From: Gemmatimonadota bacterium
GTDB lineage: Bacteria > Latescibacterota > UBA2968 > UBA8231
Length of the DNA: 32,047 nucleotides
NCBI GenBank assembly: GCA_009840005.1
Contig: VXOR01000108.1
Span: 1 to 32,047, forward strand
Reading direction: 5' to 3'
Shown: piece after piece, positions 1-7,486 of the stretch
How the letters are laid out: each line of letters starts with the position of its first letter
Numbering within the stretch: position 1 is the stretch's first letter
Translations under genes and position numbers: made by a program
The notes under the pieces: model-generated
The model's input: only the letters and a program-made list of their open reading frames with translations
The model's database searches: none
What the model was told of the DNA's origin: nothing

Positions 1-81
1 CCCCCCCCCCTCTTTTTTTCCACCCCCCCCCCCCCACCCCCCCTGCCTCTACGCCTCGTGGGCTCGGAGATGTGTATAAGA
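1..81. other. Sequencing/assembly artefact: poly-C run plus Nextera adapter
   Basis: Positions 1-52 are almost pure C with a short T run. Positions 55-81 match, base for base over 27 bases, the Illumina Nextera transposase adapter (read-2 side, ending ...TGTGTATAAGA); the match breaks at 82. Poly-C is what the reverse complement of two-colour-chemistry poly-G looks like. This stretch is therefore library/assembly residue at a contig end, not genome. Any reading frame crossing it has an artificial N-terminus, and bases just after 81 may also be unreliable. Confidence 0.93.
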
Positions 82-570
82 CCCCGGGGCGGGGGCTTGA
101 ATCCGGCCAAGGAGGTGGAGCGGCATCGTTTGGCTGGCGAAGGGGTACAGGTGCTGCCCGGGGATGTGGACGGCGACGGCGATCTCGACTTGGTGGTGTT
201 GGATCGGGCATTAGGGGGTGTACATGTGTTCAAGAGTTCGGTGAGCGAGCAGATGACCGCGGTACTGACGCCAGCGGCAGCGCAGCCAGTGCAACATCGC
301 CTTGGCGACAGCTATCCTAATCCGTTCAATCCGGCGGTGGTGATTCCCCTTGATTTGGCAACCGACGCGGCGAGAGTATCGCTGACGGTGTACGATGTGT
401 TGGGTCGTCGGGTGCGGCAGGTGTGGCAGGGGCCGTTGCAAGCGGGGAGCCATCGGTTTACTTGGGATGGGCGCGACGAGCAGGGCAAAGAGGTGGCCGC
501 TGGCGTGTATGTCTATCAGGTCGAAATTGACGGACAGGTAGAAGCGAAAAAGACGACCAAGTTGCCGTGA
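82..570 (+). CDS. C-terminal fragment of a secreted FG-GAP/VCBS protein with FlgD-like YPNPFNP sorting domain
   Basis: Only the 3' part of this gene is present; the 5' side runs into adapter sequence, so the true start is unknown. The first part holds a calcium-binding-type FG-GAP/VCBS stretch (DVDGDGDLDLVVLD). It is followed by the YPNPFNP motif and a FlgD-like immunoglobulin fold, with VYDVLGRRV, then WDGRDEQGKEVAAGVYVY near the end. In FCB-group bacteria such C-terminal modules occur on large exported proteins and are often called Por or type IX sorting domains. The product is probably exported or surface-attached. It ends with TGA at 568-570 and a hairpin follows 39 bp later. Function beyond export cannot be judged from this fragment. 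Confidence 0.8.
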   Translation, partial: PRGGGLNPAKEVERHRLAGEGVQVLPGDVDGDGDLDLVVLDRALGGVHVFKSSVSEQMTAVLTPAAAQPVQHRLGDSYPNPFNPAVVIPLDLATDAARVSLTVYDVLGRRVRQVWQGPLQAGSHRFTWDGRDEQGKEVAAGVYVYQVEIDGQVEAKKTTKLP

Positions 571-608
571 TTAAGCAAGGACAGATTTGCAACGTTAGGT
601 CATGGAAT

Positions 609-644
609 AAGGCCCCGCGGCGATGTTTTTTGCCGTGAGGCCTT
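609..644 (+). terminator. Hairpin after the sorting-domain gene, probable transcription terminator
   Basis: Arms AAGGCC-C-CGCGGC (609-621) and GCCGTG-A-GGCCTT (632-644) pair over 12 bp, with one G-U pair and one C/A mismatch. The loop contains a T run. It lies between the stop of the exported-protein gene and the start of the flavoprotein gene. There is no clean T tract after the stem, so it may be a weak or factor-assisted terminator. Confidence 0.55.
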
Positions 645-744
645 GTTGTGCGCGGTGATTAGACGTTTTAATTAGGCACTACTCATTGTCTTTGTAGAGG
701 ACTGCCGAGATGGCTATCTCACCGATCGGATTCAGGAGGAAACC

Positions 745-3099
745 ATGAGCAATTTTCTCAGTCGCTATTTGAATTGGTTGCACCTGCGGTGGCCCGCCGG
801 CGTGGTGGAGAAGTTGCCGCGGGTGGATGAGCACGGGCAGAGCAATGTTTCCGGGCTATACATCGTCGGCGACTTGACCGGGATTCCGCTGTTGAAGTTC
901 TCGGCCGATACGGGTGCGCGGGCCGTGCAGCACATCGCAGCCGACGAGGCATTCCAGCGCAGTAGGGGGCAAGAGGATGTCTTGGACTTGGCGATTGTCG
1001 GCGCGGGCGTTTCCGGCATGTCCGCGGCCTTGGAGGCGCGGGAGGCCGGGCTGTCGTTTGTGCTTTTGGAGGCGACCGAGCCGTTTTCCACGTTGGTCAA
1101 TTTCCCCAAGGGCAAGCCCATTTACACCTATCCCACCGAAATGGAGCCAGCCGGGCAGATCCGCTTTAAGGCCGAGGTCAAGGAACCGCTGATCGAGGAG
1201 CTGCACGAGCAGACGCTCGCCCAAGGCATTGAGCCGACTGTGGCGCGAGTCGAGCAGGTGAAAAAGCGGGGCGACCTCTTTGAACTGGAAATCCCGCGCG
1301 GGGAGAATATCAAAGCTCGCCGCGTGATCGTCGGGATCGGGCGCTCGGGCAACTTTCGCAAGCTGGGGGTGCCGGGTGAGACTTTGGACAAGGTTTTCAA
1401 CCGCTTGCACGATCCCGTTGACTTCTGCGACAAAGACGTGCTGGTCGTCGGCGGCGGCGACAGCGCCTTAGAGGCGGCCATTGCCATCGCCCAATGCGGC
1501 GGGCGCGTGACCGTCTCCTACCGCAAGCCCGAGTTTTCTCGCCCCAAGCCCGAAAACGTCGAAAAGCTGGACATGCTCGCGGCCGATCCAATGGCCGATG
1601 TGGCCGTGGACACCCCCTCTTCTGAGCGGGTGACGACCAGCAGCGGTGCCTTTATGGAAAAGGGCCGCCAAGCGGGATCGATCCGCCTGCTGATGGCCAG
1701 CCAAGTGCTGCGCATCGAGGAAGACGCAGTCGCGCTCAAAGACGCCGAAGGCCAAGAGTTGAGCCTGCCCAACGACGCAGTGTTTTCCATGATTGGGCGC
1801 GAGGCCCCGCTCGACTTTTTCAGACGCAGCGGCGTGGAAATCAACGGCGAATGGAGCCCTAAGCGTTGGCTGTCCTTGGGGCTTATCCTGCTAGCGGCGG
1901 TTTTCGTCTATCACTGGAAGACCGACGCGGGCATTCCGGTCAAGAAGTGGTTCGACCAAGCCGATCTCTTCCCCTTCAACCTAGCAGCACCACCTACAGC
2001 CCATACCCTGTGGGACACAGTGCAGGTGTCCATGACCCAGCCGAGTTTCTACTACTCGCTGGCCTATTGTCTGTGCGTGGTCCTATTCGGCTTGCAGCGC
2101 ATAAAGCGACGGCGCACGCCGTACATCAAAGTGCAGACGCTGACGCTGATGGCGGTCCAGTGCATTCCGCTCTTTCTGCTGCCCTATGTGTTTTTGCCTT
2201 GGGCGGGGTACAATGGCTGGTTCGACGAGGGTGCTTGGCTCAAGCCGCTGGCCGATGGCCTGTTCCCCGAGTCGCAATGGGCCGAGCACGGGCGCGAGTA
2301 CTGGCGATCTCTAGGGCTTATTCTCGCTTGGCCGCTGTTCTTTTGGAACGTCTTCACCAGCGAGCCGCTGTGGTGGTGGCTGGCCATTAGCCTCGTGCAG
2401 ACCTTCGTCATCATCCCGCTAATCATCTACTTCTGGGGCAAAGGGGCCTACTGCGGCTGGATCTGCTCGTGTGGTGCCTTGGCCGAAACCATGGGCGACA
2501 ATCACCGGCACAAGATGCCGCACGGCATGGTGTGGAACAAGGTGAACATCGTGGGGCAGGTCGCGCTGCTACTGGCCAGCGTGCTACTCATCTTGCGCCT
2601 AGTGGGCTGGGCTTTGCCGCACGATCACTGGATCAATGGGGCCTACATGGGGCTGTTTATGGGCAAGGGTACAAACTGGGGCAACTTGCCTTTCCCGCTG
2701 ACTTTTCTCAACTACGTGTGGTCAGTCGATTTGCTGCTGGCCGGCATCTTAGGCGTTGGGCTGTACTGGCATTTCAGCGGCCGGATGTGGTGCCGCTTCG
2801 CCTGCCCGTTGGCGGCCTTGATGCACGTGTACGCGCGCTTCAGCCGCTTCCGCATCCTCGCCGACAAGAAAAAGTGCATCTCCTGCAATGTCTGTACCTC
2901 GGTGTGCCACCAAGGCATCGACATTATGAACTTCGCCAACAAGGGGCTGCCCATGGCCGACCCGGAGTGCGTGCGCTGTAGCGCGTGCGTGCAGTCTTGT
3001 CCGACGGGTGTGCTGGAATTTGGTCAGGTTGATAAAAACGACGAGGTAATAAAGACCGACGGGCTAGCGGCATCGCCGGTGCGGATGCAGGAGAAATAG
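745..3099 (+). CDS. Flavoprotein (thioredoxin-reductase-like) fused to NapH-like membrane 4Fe-4S ferredoxin module
   Basis: A 784-aa fusion protein with a strong AGGAGG ribosome site 5 bp before the ATG. Residues ~80-370 form a two-dinucleotide-binding flavoprotein: FAD-type GAGVSG at 86-91 and NAD(P)H-type GGGDSA at 236-241. Residues ~374-680 hold about six hydrophobic membrane segments with NapH/NosR-like cysteine motifs: C570, C574 and C576 in GAYCGWICSCG, and C683 and C687 in MWCRFACP. Residues 711-721 and 742-752 are two 4Fe-4S ferredoxin clusters (C711, C714, C717, C721; C742, C745, C748, C752). It probably passes electrons between NAD(P)H and a membrane or periplasmic acceptor. The partner and direction are unknown. 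Odd feature: the GLYIVGD segment that normally closes the flavoprotein fold lies at residues 37-43, before the FAD motif. The gene stands alone, convergent with the next one. Confidence 0.85.
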   Translation: MSNFLSRYLNWLHLRWPAGVVEKLPRVDEHGQSNVSGLYIVGDLTGIPLLKFSADTGARAVQHIAADEAFQRSRGQEDVLDLAIVGAGVSGMSAALEAREAGLSFVLLEATEPFSTLVNFPKGKPIYTYPTEMEPAGQIRFKAEVKEPLIEELHEQTLAQGIEPTVARVEQVKKRGDLFELEIPRGENIKARRVIVGIGRSGNFRKLGVPGETLDKVFNRLHDPVDFCDKDVLVVGGGDSALEAAIAIAQCGGRVTVSYRKPEFSRPKPENVEKLDMLAADPMADVAVDTPSSERVTTSSGAFMEKGRQAGSIRLLMASQVLRIEEDAVALKDAEGQELSLPNDAVFSMIGREAPLDFFRRSGVEINGEWSPKRWLSLGLILLAAVFVYHWKTDAGIPVKKWFDQADLFPFNLAAPPTAHTLWDTVQVSMTQPSFYYSLAYCLCVVLFGLQRIKRRRTPYIKVQTLTLMAVQCIPLFLLPYVFLPWAGYNGWFDEGAWLKPLADGLFPESQWAEHGREYWRSLGLILAWPLFFWNVFTSEPLWWWLAISLVQTFVIIPLIIYFWGKGAYCGWICSCGALAETMGDNHRHKMPHGMVWNKVNIVGQVALLLASVLLILRLVGWALPHDHWINGAYMGLFMGKGTNWGNLPFPLTFLNYVWSVDLLLAGILGVGLYWHFSGRMWCRFACPLAALMHVYARFSRFRILADKKKCISCNVCTSVCHQGIDIMNFANKGLPMADPECVRCSACVQSCPTGVLEFGQVDKNDEVIKTDGLAASPVRMQEK

Positions 3100-3118
3100 G
3101 GCGACTTTTTTGGATGCC

Positions 3119-4525
3119 CTAGTCAACATCGTCTAAACCTAGTTCTGCAACTGAAGGAGGCGCAACTCTTGGCCGCTTTTGAATGATTGCTGCAAATTTT
3201 GGTTCAAACCTAGTGCGGACAAAGCTGCGACGGGCATGGGCCTTAGCGGGTTTGTTCGTCTCCTTGTACATGCTGCGCAGCCACTTCGGATTCACGGTCT
3301 CTCCAACTACCGCCGCGATTTGTTCAACCTCGTTTTCCGTGAGCATGTACTCGCTTGCCAGCAATTGTACCTCATCTTCCATTGCTGTAATCAGATCCTT
3401 TGCGTCGTCGTCAACCACGCGATCGGCAATAGCCTTGGCCGAAAACTGCGCCCCGGTGCCACCTGCCAATCCACCTACGACGCCACCGATAAAACTGCCT
3501 ATAGCCGTGCTGATAAAAGGCACTGCACTGCCAACGGCGGCCCCTACGGCCGTGCCGCCGACCCAGCCGCCAACCCCCCCTGCAACGGCGGCCGCATTCA
3601 CTGTGGCGTTCTTGGCAAACTGCCGCCAAGAAATGGAACCGACGAAAGCGGCTCGGTAGAAGTCTGGAGCACTTGTCACCACGGTTGTTATGACCGCGGT
3701 TATAGCATTGGAACGGAGGAGTCTGGATACGTGATTAAATGCGCCCGCCCCAGAGACCGCTCTTCCAAGTGATCCAGCGGCAATGCGCTGGACCGCCTCG
3801 CGCCCACTATCAGCGGCCAAGCGGGCGGTGCTGCTCACCTTGAGCAAGCCGGGAATGCGCTGGAGAACCTCGCGCCCGCCCTCAGTATTTAAGGTACGCC
3901 ATAAGGCCCTTGCTCCATTGCGCATGGCTGCTACTCCGATAGCAGCATTCTTAGAACGCAACAACTGGATGCTGGCGAAAGGAGGCAACCACCGGGCGTT
4001 AACGACGCTTGTTATAAGCGCATTGCTGCCATTGCTTTGAGGATTGAGTGCGGATTGGAACGCCGCTCTGACCGCTGCCGGGCTACTCGTGCCGCCGTGG
4101 AGGTCTTGGGCATAGGTAATAATAGACGAGACTGCCAACGCACCCGTAGCGGTCACACGTTGCGTTTTTGCATCAAAAATCAAGCAATCAATATTCCCTG
4201 CACGAGCCATGTTCCGGGCCTGCGTATAGGTCACCGCGCCCTGCTTGACCAGCGCTGCCGCGGTCTCGGGATCCGCAACGCCTGGAACCTTGCCCTGTGC
4301 GATGCGGTCGCGCATCTGCTGCACGCAGGCTTCGTACTGATCCTTGGGAACTTCAAGGACCTGCCCTAGATAGCGGTAATTCCCAGCTCTCGAATCGAAC
4401 GCTGTATGAACCGTTGCGGATGCGTTCTGGCAATAGTTCGATTGAACGCGCAAGTCTTCAACTCTCGCCCACCGGACCGGAAATGTGTTTGTTGCGCTGA
4501 AATTGCACCCTAGCCATTTCCTCAA
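3119..4525 (-). CDS. Glycine-zipper membrane-associated protein resembling the YeeR C-terminal region
   Basis: 468 aa, starting at TTG (4523-4525) with an AAGGAG site 5 bp upstream. The N-terminal third has charged, conserved-looking sequence (LEVPKDQYEACVQQMRDRI, GKVPGVADPE, TYTQARNMARAGNID). From memory this resembles the C-terminal half of E. coli prophage protein YeeR, but the N-terminal membrane half of YeeR is absent here. Residues ~313-359 form a Gly/Ala-rich glycine-zipper segment (GGVGGWVGGTAVGAAVG, then GGVVGGLAGG) able to insert in membranes. An acidic stretch (VVDDDAKD) follows. The function is unknown. It ends 19 bp from the convergent flavoprotein gene and lies 33 bp downstream of the polyphosphate kinase gene on the same strand. 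The YeeR resemblance needs a profile search. Confidence 0.6.
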   Translation of the reverse strand: MRKWLGCNFSATNTFPVRWARVEDLRVQSNYCQNASATVHTAFDSRAGNYRYLGQVLEVPKDQYEACVQQMRDRIAQGKVPGVADPETAAALVKQGAVTYTQARNMARAGNIDCLIFDAKTQRVTATGALAVSSIITYAQDLHGGTSSPAAVRAAFQSALNPQSNGSNALITSVVNARWLPPFASIQLLRSKNAAIGVAAMRNGARALWRTLNTEGGREVLQRIPGLLKVSSTARLAADSGREAVQRIAAGSLGRAVSGAGAFNHVSRLLRSNAITAVITTVVTSAPDFYRAAFVGSISWRQFAKNATVNAAAVAGGVGGWVGGTAVGAAVGSAVPFISTAIGSFIGGVVGGLAGGTGAQFSAKAIADRVVDDDAKDLITAMEDEVQLLASEYMLTENEVEQIAAVVGETVNPKWLRSMYKETNKPAKAHARRSFVRTRFEPKFAAIIQKRPRVAPPSVAELGLDDVD

Positions 4526-4558
4526 GTCTCTCCTTACGGCAACCTACGGCCAAGCCCA

Positions 4559-6025
4559 CTAACCGCTAGCGAGCGCCTGCTCTAGCTGCTGGCAAAACGT
4601 ATCGATGACCTTGAGGCGGGCGAAGCGTTTGTCGTTGCCCTCCACCAAAGTCCAAGGAGCGGTGGGCATGTGGGTGTGCGCTATCATGTCGTCAACTGCG
4701 ATCTCGTACTCGTCCCATTTCTCTCGGTTGCGCCAGTCTTCGTCGGTGATCTTCCAGCGCTTGTGCGGCGTCACCTGACGCGCCTTGAAGCGTCGAAGCT
4801 GTTCGTCCTTGTCGATGTGGATCCAGTACTTAGCCACCACCATGCCGTGGTCTGTTAGCTGCGCCTCAAAATCGTTGATTTCGCCATACGCCCGCTTCCA
4901 AGCCGCTTCGTCGGCAAAGCCCTCGACGCGCTCGACTAGCACCCGGCCATACCAACTGCGGTCGAAAATCACCATCCGACCAGCGTGCGGCAGGGGATGC
5001 CAAAAGCGCCAGAGGTAGTGTTGGGCGTGTTCCTCTTCCGTGGGAGCGGCAATTTGGATGATCTGATAGATGCTGGCGTCGAGGGGGTCCGTCAGGCGCT
5101 GGATGATCCCGCCCTTGCCCGCTGCATCGGCCCCCTCGAAAACCAAAACGGTCGAAAGGCCCTTGCGGCGCGCCTGCTGCGTCAAGCGATAAAGCCGGCC
5201 TTGGTATCGCTCGAGCAGGGCTTGGTACTCCTTCTTAGGCACCCGCTGTTCCATGTCCAAGGGGGTCAGCACGTTGGGCGCGGACGGCCAGTCTGATTCG
5301 ACGAGCTTGGGACGGCTCTTCTTTTTGCCTAGACGCTGGCGGATGGCCTCGCGCACGGCATGGCCTACCGCCAATGTGTAGTGAGGATCGCTGCCTTCGA
5401 CAACCTGCCAACGAGCGCCGCGGTTGTCGGTCTTTTGCAGTAAGCGGTCACCGGCTCGTTTGAACTCATCGTAGTACTTCAAGCCCTCTCTCTCGTCCGC
5501 GTTCACCCGCCAGCGGGTCAGCGGGTTTTGCTCCAAGTCCGCAATGCGTTGCTGCCGCGCCTCTTTGTCCAAGTGGATCCATAGCTTGATCAGCAGCGCA
5601 CCATCAACGACGAGCGTCTTTTCAAACGCCGCGATGCGGTCGCTGTCGCGATCAAAGACCACCTCATCACTGCGTCCATGAGCCAAGTCGCGCAGCGGGC
5701 GGTCGTACCAGCCATTCAAGTAGATGCCGATTGTTCTCTTTGGCGGCAGGGAGAGCCAATAGCGCCAGTACTCCGGGCGCTCGCGCTCTTCTGCGGACGG
5801 TGGCTCAAAGGCGCAGACCTCGATGCCGTGCGAGTCCATCCATTGCCTGAGCACGTTGCTTGCCTCGCTCGTACCTGCGCCGGCAAAGCCACCCAAGACG
5901 ATGATCGTTGGAAATCGAGCTTTTTGCAACCGCTCTTGAGCCGCGATCAGTTCCGTGCGCAGCTCAGCTTCGAGCTTCTTGCATCGGCCATTCGGAACGC
6001 CGCGTTTCAACTCATTGGTTGCCAT
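4559..6025 (-). CDS. pap: Polyphosphate:AMP phosphotransferase, two tandem PPK2 domains
   Basis: 488 aa, the normal size for the two-domain PPK2 class that transfers phosphate from polyphosphate to AMP, giving ADP. The ATG at 6023-6025 is preceded by AAAGAGG. The frame stays open further upstream to 6223, but that part lacks family sequence and would overlap the divergent aroC. The C-terminal domain (~255-485) is fully equipped: Walker A GADAAGKGG at 298-306, Walker-B-like FDRSWYGR at 354-361, and the RRFKARQ and HKRWKITDED lid motifs. The N-terminal domain (~15-230) keeps the fold (YLNGWYDRP, WIHLDK, NPLTRWRV), but its P-loop reads GGFAGAGTSE (45-54) with threonine in place of the catalytic lysine. 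It is probably a structural, inactive half. Cytosolic. Confidence 0.9.
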   Translation of the reverse strand: MATNELKRGVPNGRCKKLEAELRTELIAAQERLQKARFPTIIVLGGFAGAGTSEASNVLRQWMDSHGIEVCAFEPPSAEERERPEYWRYWLSLPPKRTIGIYLNGWYDRPLRDLAHGRSDEVVFDRDSDRIAAFEKTLVVDGALLIKLWIHLDKEARQQRIADLEQNPLTRWRVNADEREGLKYYDEFKRAGDRLLQKTDNRGARWQVVEGSDPHYTLAVGHAVREAIRQRLGKKKSRPKLVESDWPSAPNVLTPLDMEQRVPKKEYQALLERYQGRLYRLTQQARRKGLSTVLVFEGADAAGKGGIIQRLTDPLDASIYQIIQIAAPTEEEHAQHYLWRFWHPLPHAGRMVIFDRSWYGRVLVERVEGFADEAAWKRAYGEINDFEAQLTDHGMVVAKYWIHIDKDEQLRRFKARQVTPHKRWKITDEDWRNREKWDEYEIAVDDMIAHTHMPTAPWTLVEGNDKRFARLKVIDTFCQQLEQALASG

Positions 6026-6169
6026 TGATCGCCTCTTTGCATTGCTCAAAAATAATAAAAAAATCGCTTTTATGCCTCTTATGCCTAACCCGCAACCGGC
6101 AATGCACCGATTGCCGCCCACCGGGCAAAGCCGTAGATTTTTGCATCCTTTGGCAAAGGAGCTTTTGGC

Positions 6170-7417
6170 ATGGAAGTACTCGGCGGGCCGCTTTTTGGCG
6201 TTGCCGGAGCAGGAGAATCGCACGGGCCGGCAATTGTCACCACGGTTTTCGGTTGTCCCCCCGGCTTATGGGTGGAGCGCGCCCAGATCCAGCACTATCT
6301 CGACCGCCGCCGCCCCGGCAGCAACAAGCTGGGCACCCCCCGGCGGGAAGACGACCAAGTCGCCCTGCTGTCCGGTCTCTACTCAGACGATCACGACCAG
6401 CTCCTATCCGGCCCGGCGCTGCACTTGCACCTAGACGAAGACGCGACGCCGGTGCACACATACCAAGCTGGCTTCACTACGGGCGAGCCGATCGCCGCCG
6501 CCGTGCTCTCAGCCGCCAAGCGCTCGGGCGATTACAAGCAGTTCGCCGGGCCACAGGGCCACGTCCGCCCTGGGCATACCGACTTAGTCAAGCACTACAA
6601 ATCGCGGGGCTTTGTCGATGTGCGCGGCGGCGGACGCTCCAGCTATCGCTCGACCATCTCCGACGTTATCGGCGGCACCATTGCTCGCCTCTATCTAGCC
6701 GAGCACTTCGGCACGGCCATTTTTTCTTCGATCTGCCAAGTCGGGCCGCTAGAGACGGGCATTTCCCTCGCGGTGCGAGTCGCCGAACTAGTCGAAGCCG
6801 AGGGGCAATCTCTGTCGCCTGCAACGTGTGCCGCTCTCGAAAGCGAATTGGAACGCGGGCCGCTCCGCGCGGTGGATGCGGATTTCGCTCATCGAGCAGC
6901 CGAGTTGATTGCCAAGACCCGCAAAGAGCAGGACTCCGTCGGCGCGGCGCTCGAAGTAGTAGCCGTCAACGTGCCCCCCCTCGTCGGCGAACCACTGTAC
7001 CAGAGCCTGAAGTTGCGCTTGATGGGCAGCCTCGGCGGCTTGCACGCTGTGCAGGCCTGCGAAATAGGCGTGGGCAGCGCTTCGTCTGCGCGCCGAGGCA
7101 GCGAGCACAACGATCCCATCCGCACCAGTGGGTACCAGAGCAACAGCCACGGCGGCCTGCTCGGCGGCGTGACCACGGGTATGCCGCTCGTATGTCGCTT
7201 GAGTTTCAAGCCCACGGCTACCATCGCCCGAACCCAAGATTCCGTGCGCAAGGATCTAGAAGAAATTGAGTTCCAGCTCGCCAAGGGCCGCCACGATCCC
7301 TGCGTAGGCGTACGCGCTGGCGCGACTCTAGAGTCGCGGCTAGCCATCGAGCTGATGAACGCCGTGCTCATGCACCAAGCGCGCTGCATGGATGTGGAAA
7401 ATTTCAGACTGTTCTGA
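6170..7417 (+). CDS. aroC: Chorismate synthase
   Basis: Catalyses the last shikimate step, EPSP to chorismate, using reduced FMN. 415 aa; ATG with AAAGGAG about 8 bp upstream. Family signatures are in order: GESHGPA at 15-21 including the conserved histidine H18, RRRPG near 47, FTTGEPI, GHVRPGHTD, GGGRSSYRST (family usual GGGRASxRxT), GSASSARRG, NSHGGLLGGVTTGMP and RHDPCVGVRA. The length is at the upper end of the family because of an extra stretch around residues 220-265. It is transcribed divergently from the polyphosphate kinase gene across a 144-bp AT-rich gap, and convergently to the Ldh2-family gene. No other shikimate gene is in the window. Confidence 0.95.
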   Translation: MEVLGGPLFGVAGAGESHGPAIVTTVFGCPPGLWVERAQIQHYLDRRRPGSNKLGTPRREDDQVALLSGLYSDDHDQLLSGPALHLHLDEDATPVHTYQAGFTTGEPIAAAVLSAAKRSGDYKQFAGPQGHVRPGHTDLVKHYKSRGFVDVRGGGRSSYRSTISDVIGGTIARLYLAEHFGTAIFSSICQVGPLETGISLAVRVAELVEAEGQSLSPATCAALESELERGPLRAVDADFAHRAAELIAKTRKEQDSVGAALEVVAVNVPPLVGEPLYQSLKLRLMGSLGGLHAVQACEIGVGSASSARRGSEHNDPIRTSGYQSNSHGGLLGGVTTGMPLVCRLSFKPTATIARTQDSVRKDLEEIEFQLAKGRHDPCVGVRAGATLESRLAIELMNAVLMHQARCMDVENFRLF

Positions 7418-7457
7418 TTATTAGCTGACGTTACGCATCTGGGCCGAACCGATAGAT

Positions 7458-7486
7458 GTAGGGGGCGGTTTGAAACCGCCCCCTAC
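7458..7486. repeat. 29-bp near-perfect palindrome between convergent genes
   Basis: Two perfect 14-nt arms, GTAGGGGGCGGTTT (7458-7471) and AAACCGCCCCCTAC (7473-7486), separated by one base. It lies just after aroC and its last base touches the stop codon of the opposing Ldh2-family gene, so it can act as a bidirectional terminator. Sequences of this GTAGGGG...CCCCTAC type are often dispersed as REP-like extragenic palindromes in environmental genomes. Only one copy is visible here. Confidence 0.85.

Noticed and set aside
6026..6223. N-terminal extension of the polyphosphate kinase to 6223
   Set aside because: The extra 66 residues have no family similarity, would overlap divergent aroC, and the ATG at 6025 has a good AAAGAGG site.
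5908..7269. Long plus-strand open frame (453 codons) over the start of the polyphosphate kinase gene and aroC
   Set aside because: It is an Arg/Pro-rich shadow frame of the GC-rich aroC sequence with no ribosome site or domain; aroC in another frame has all family motifs.
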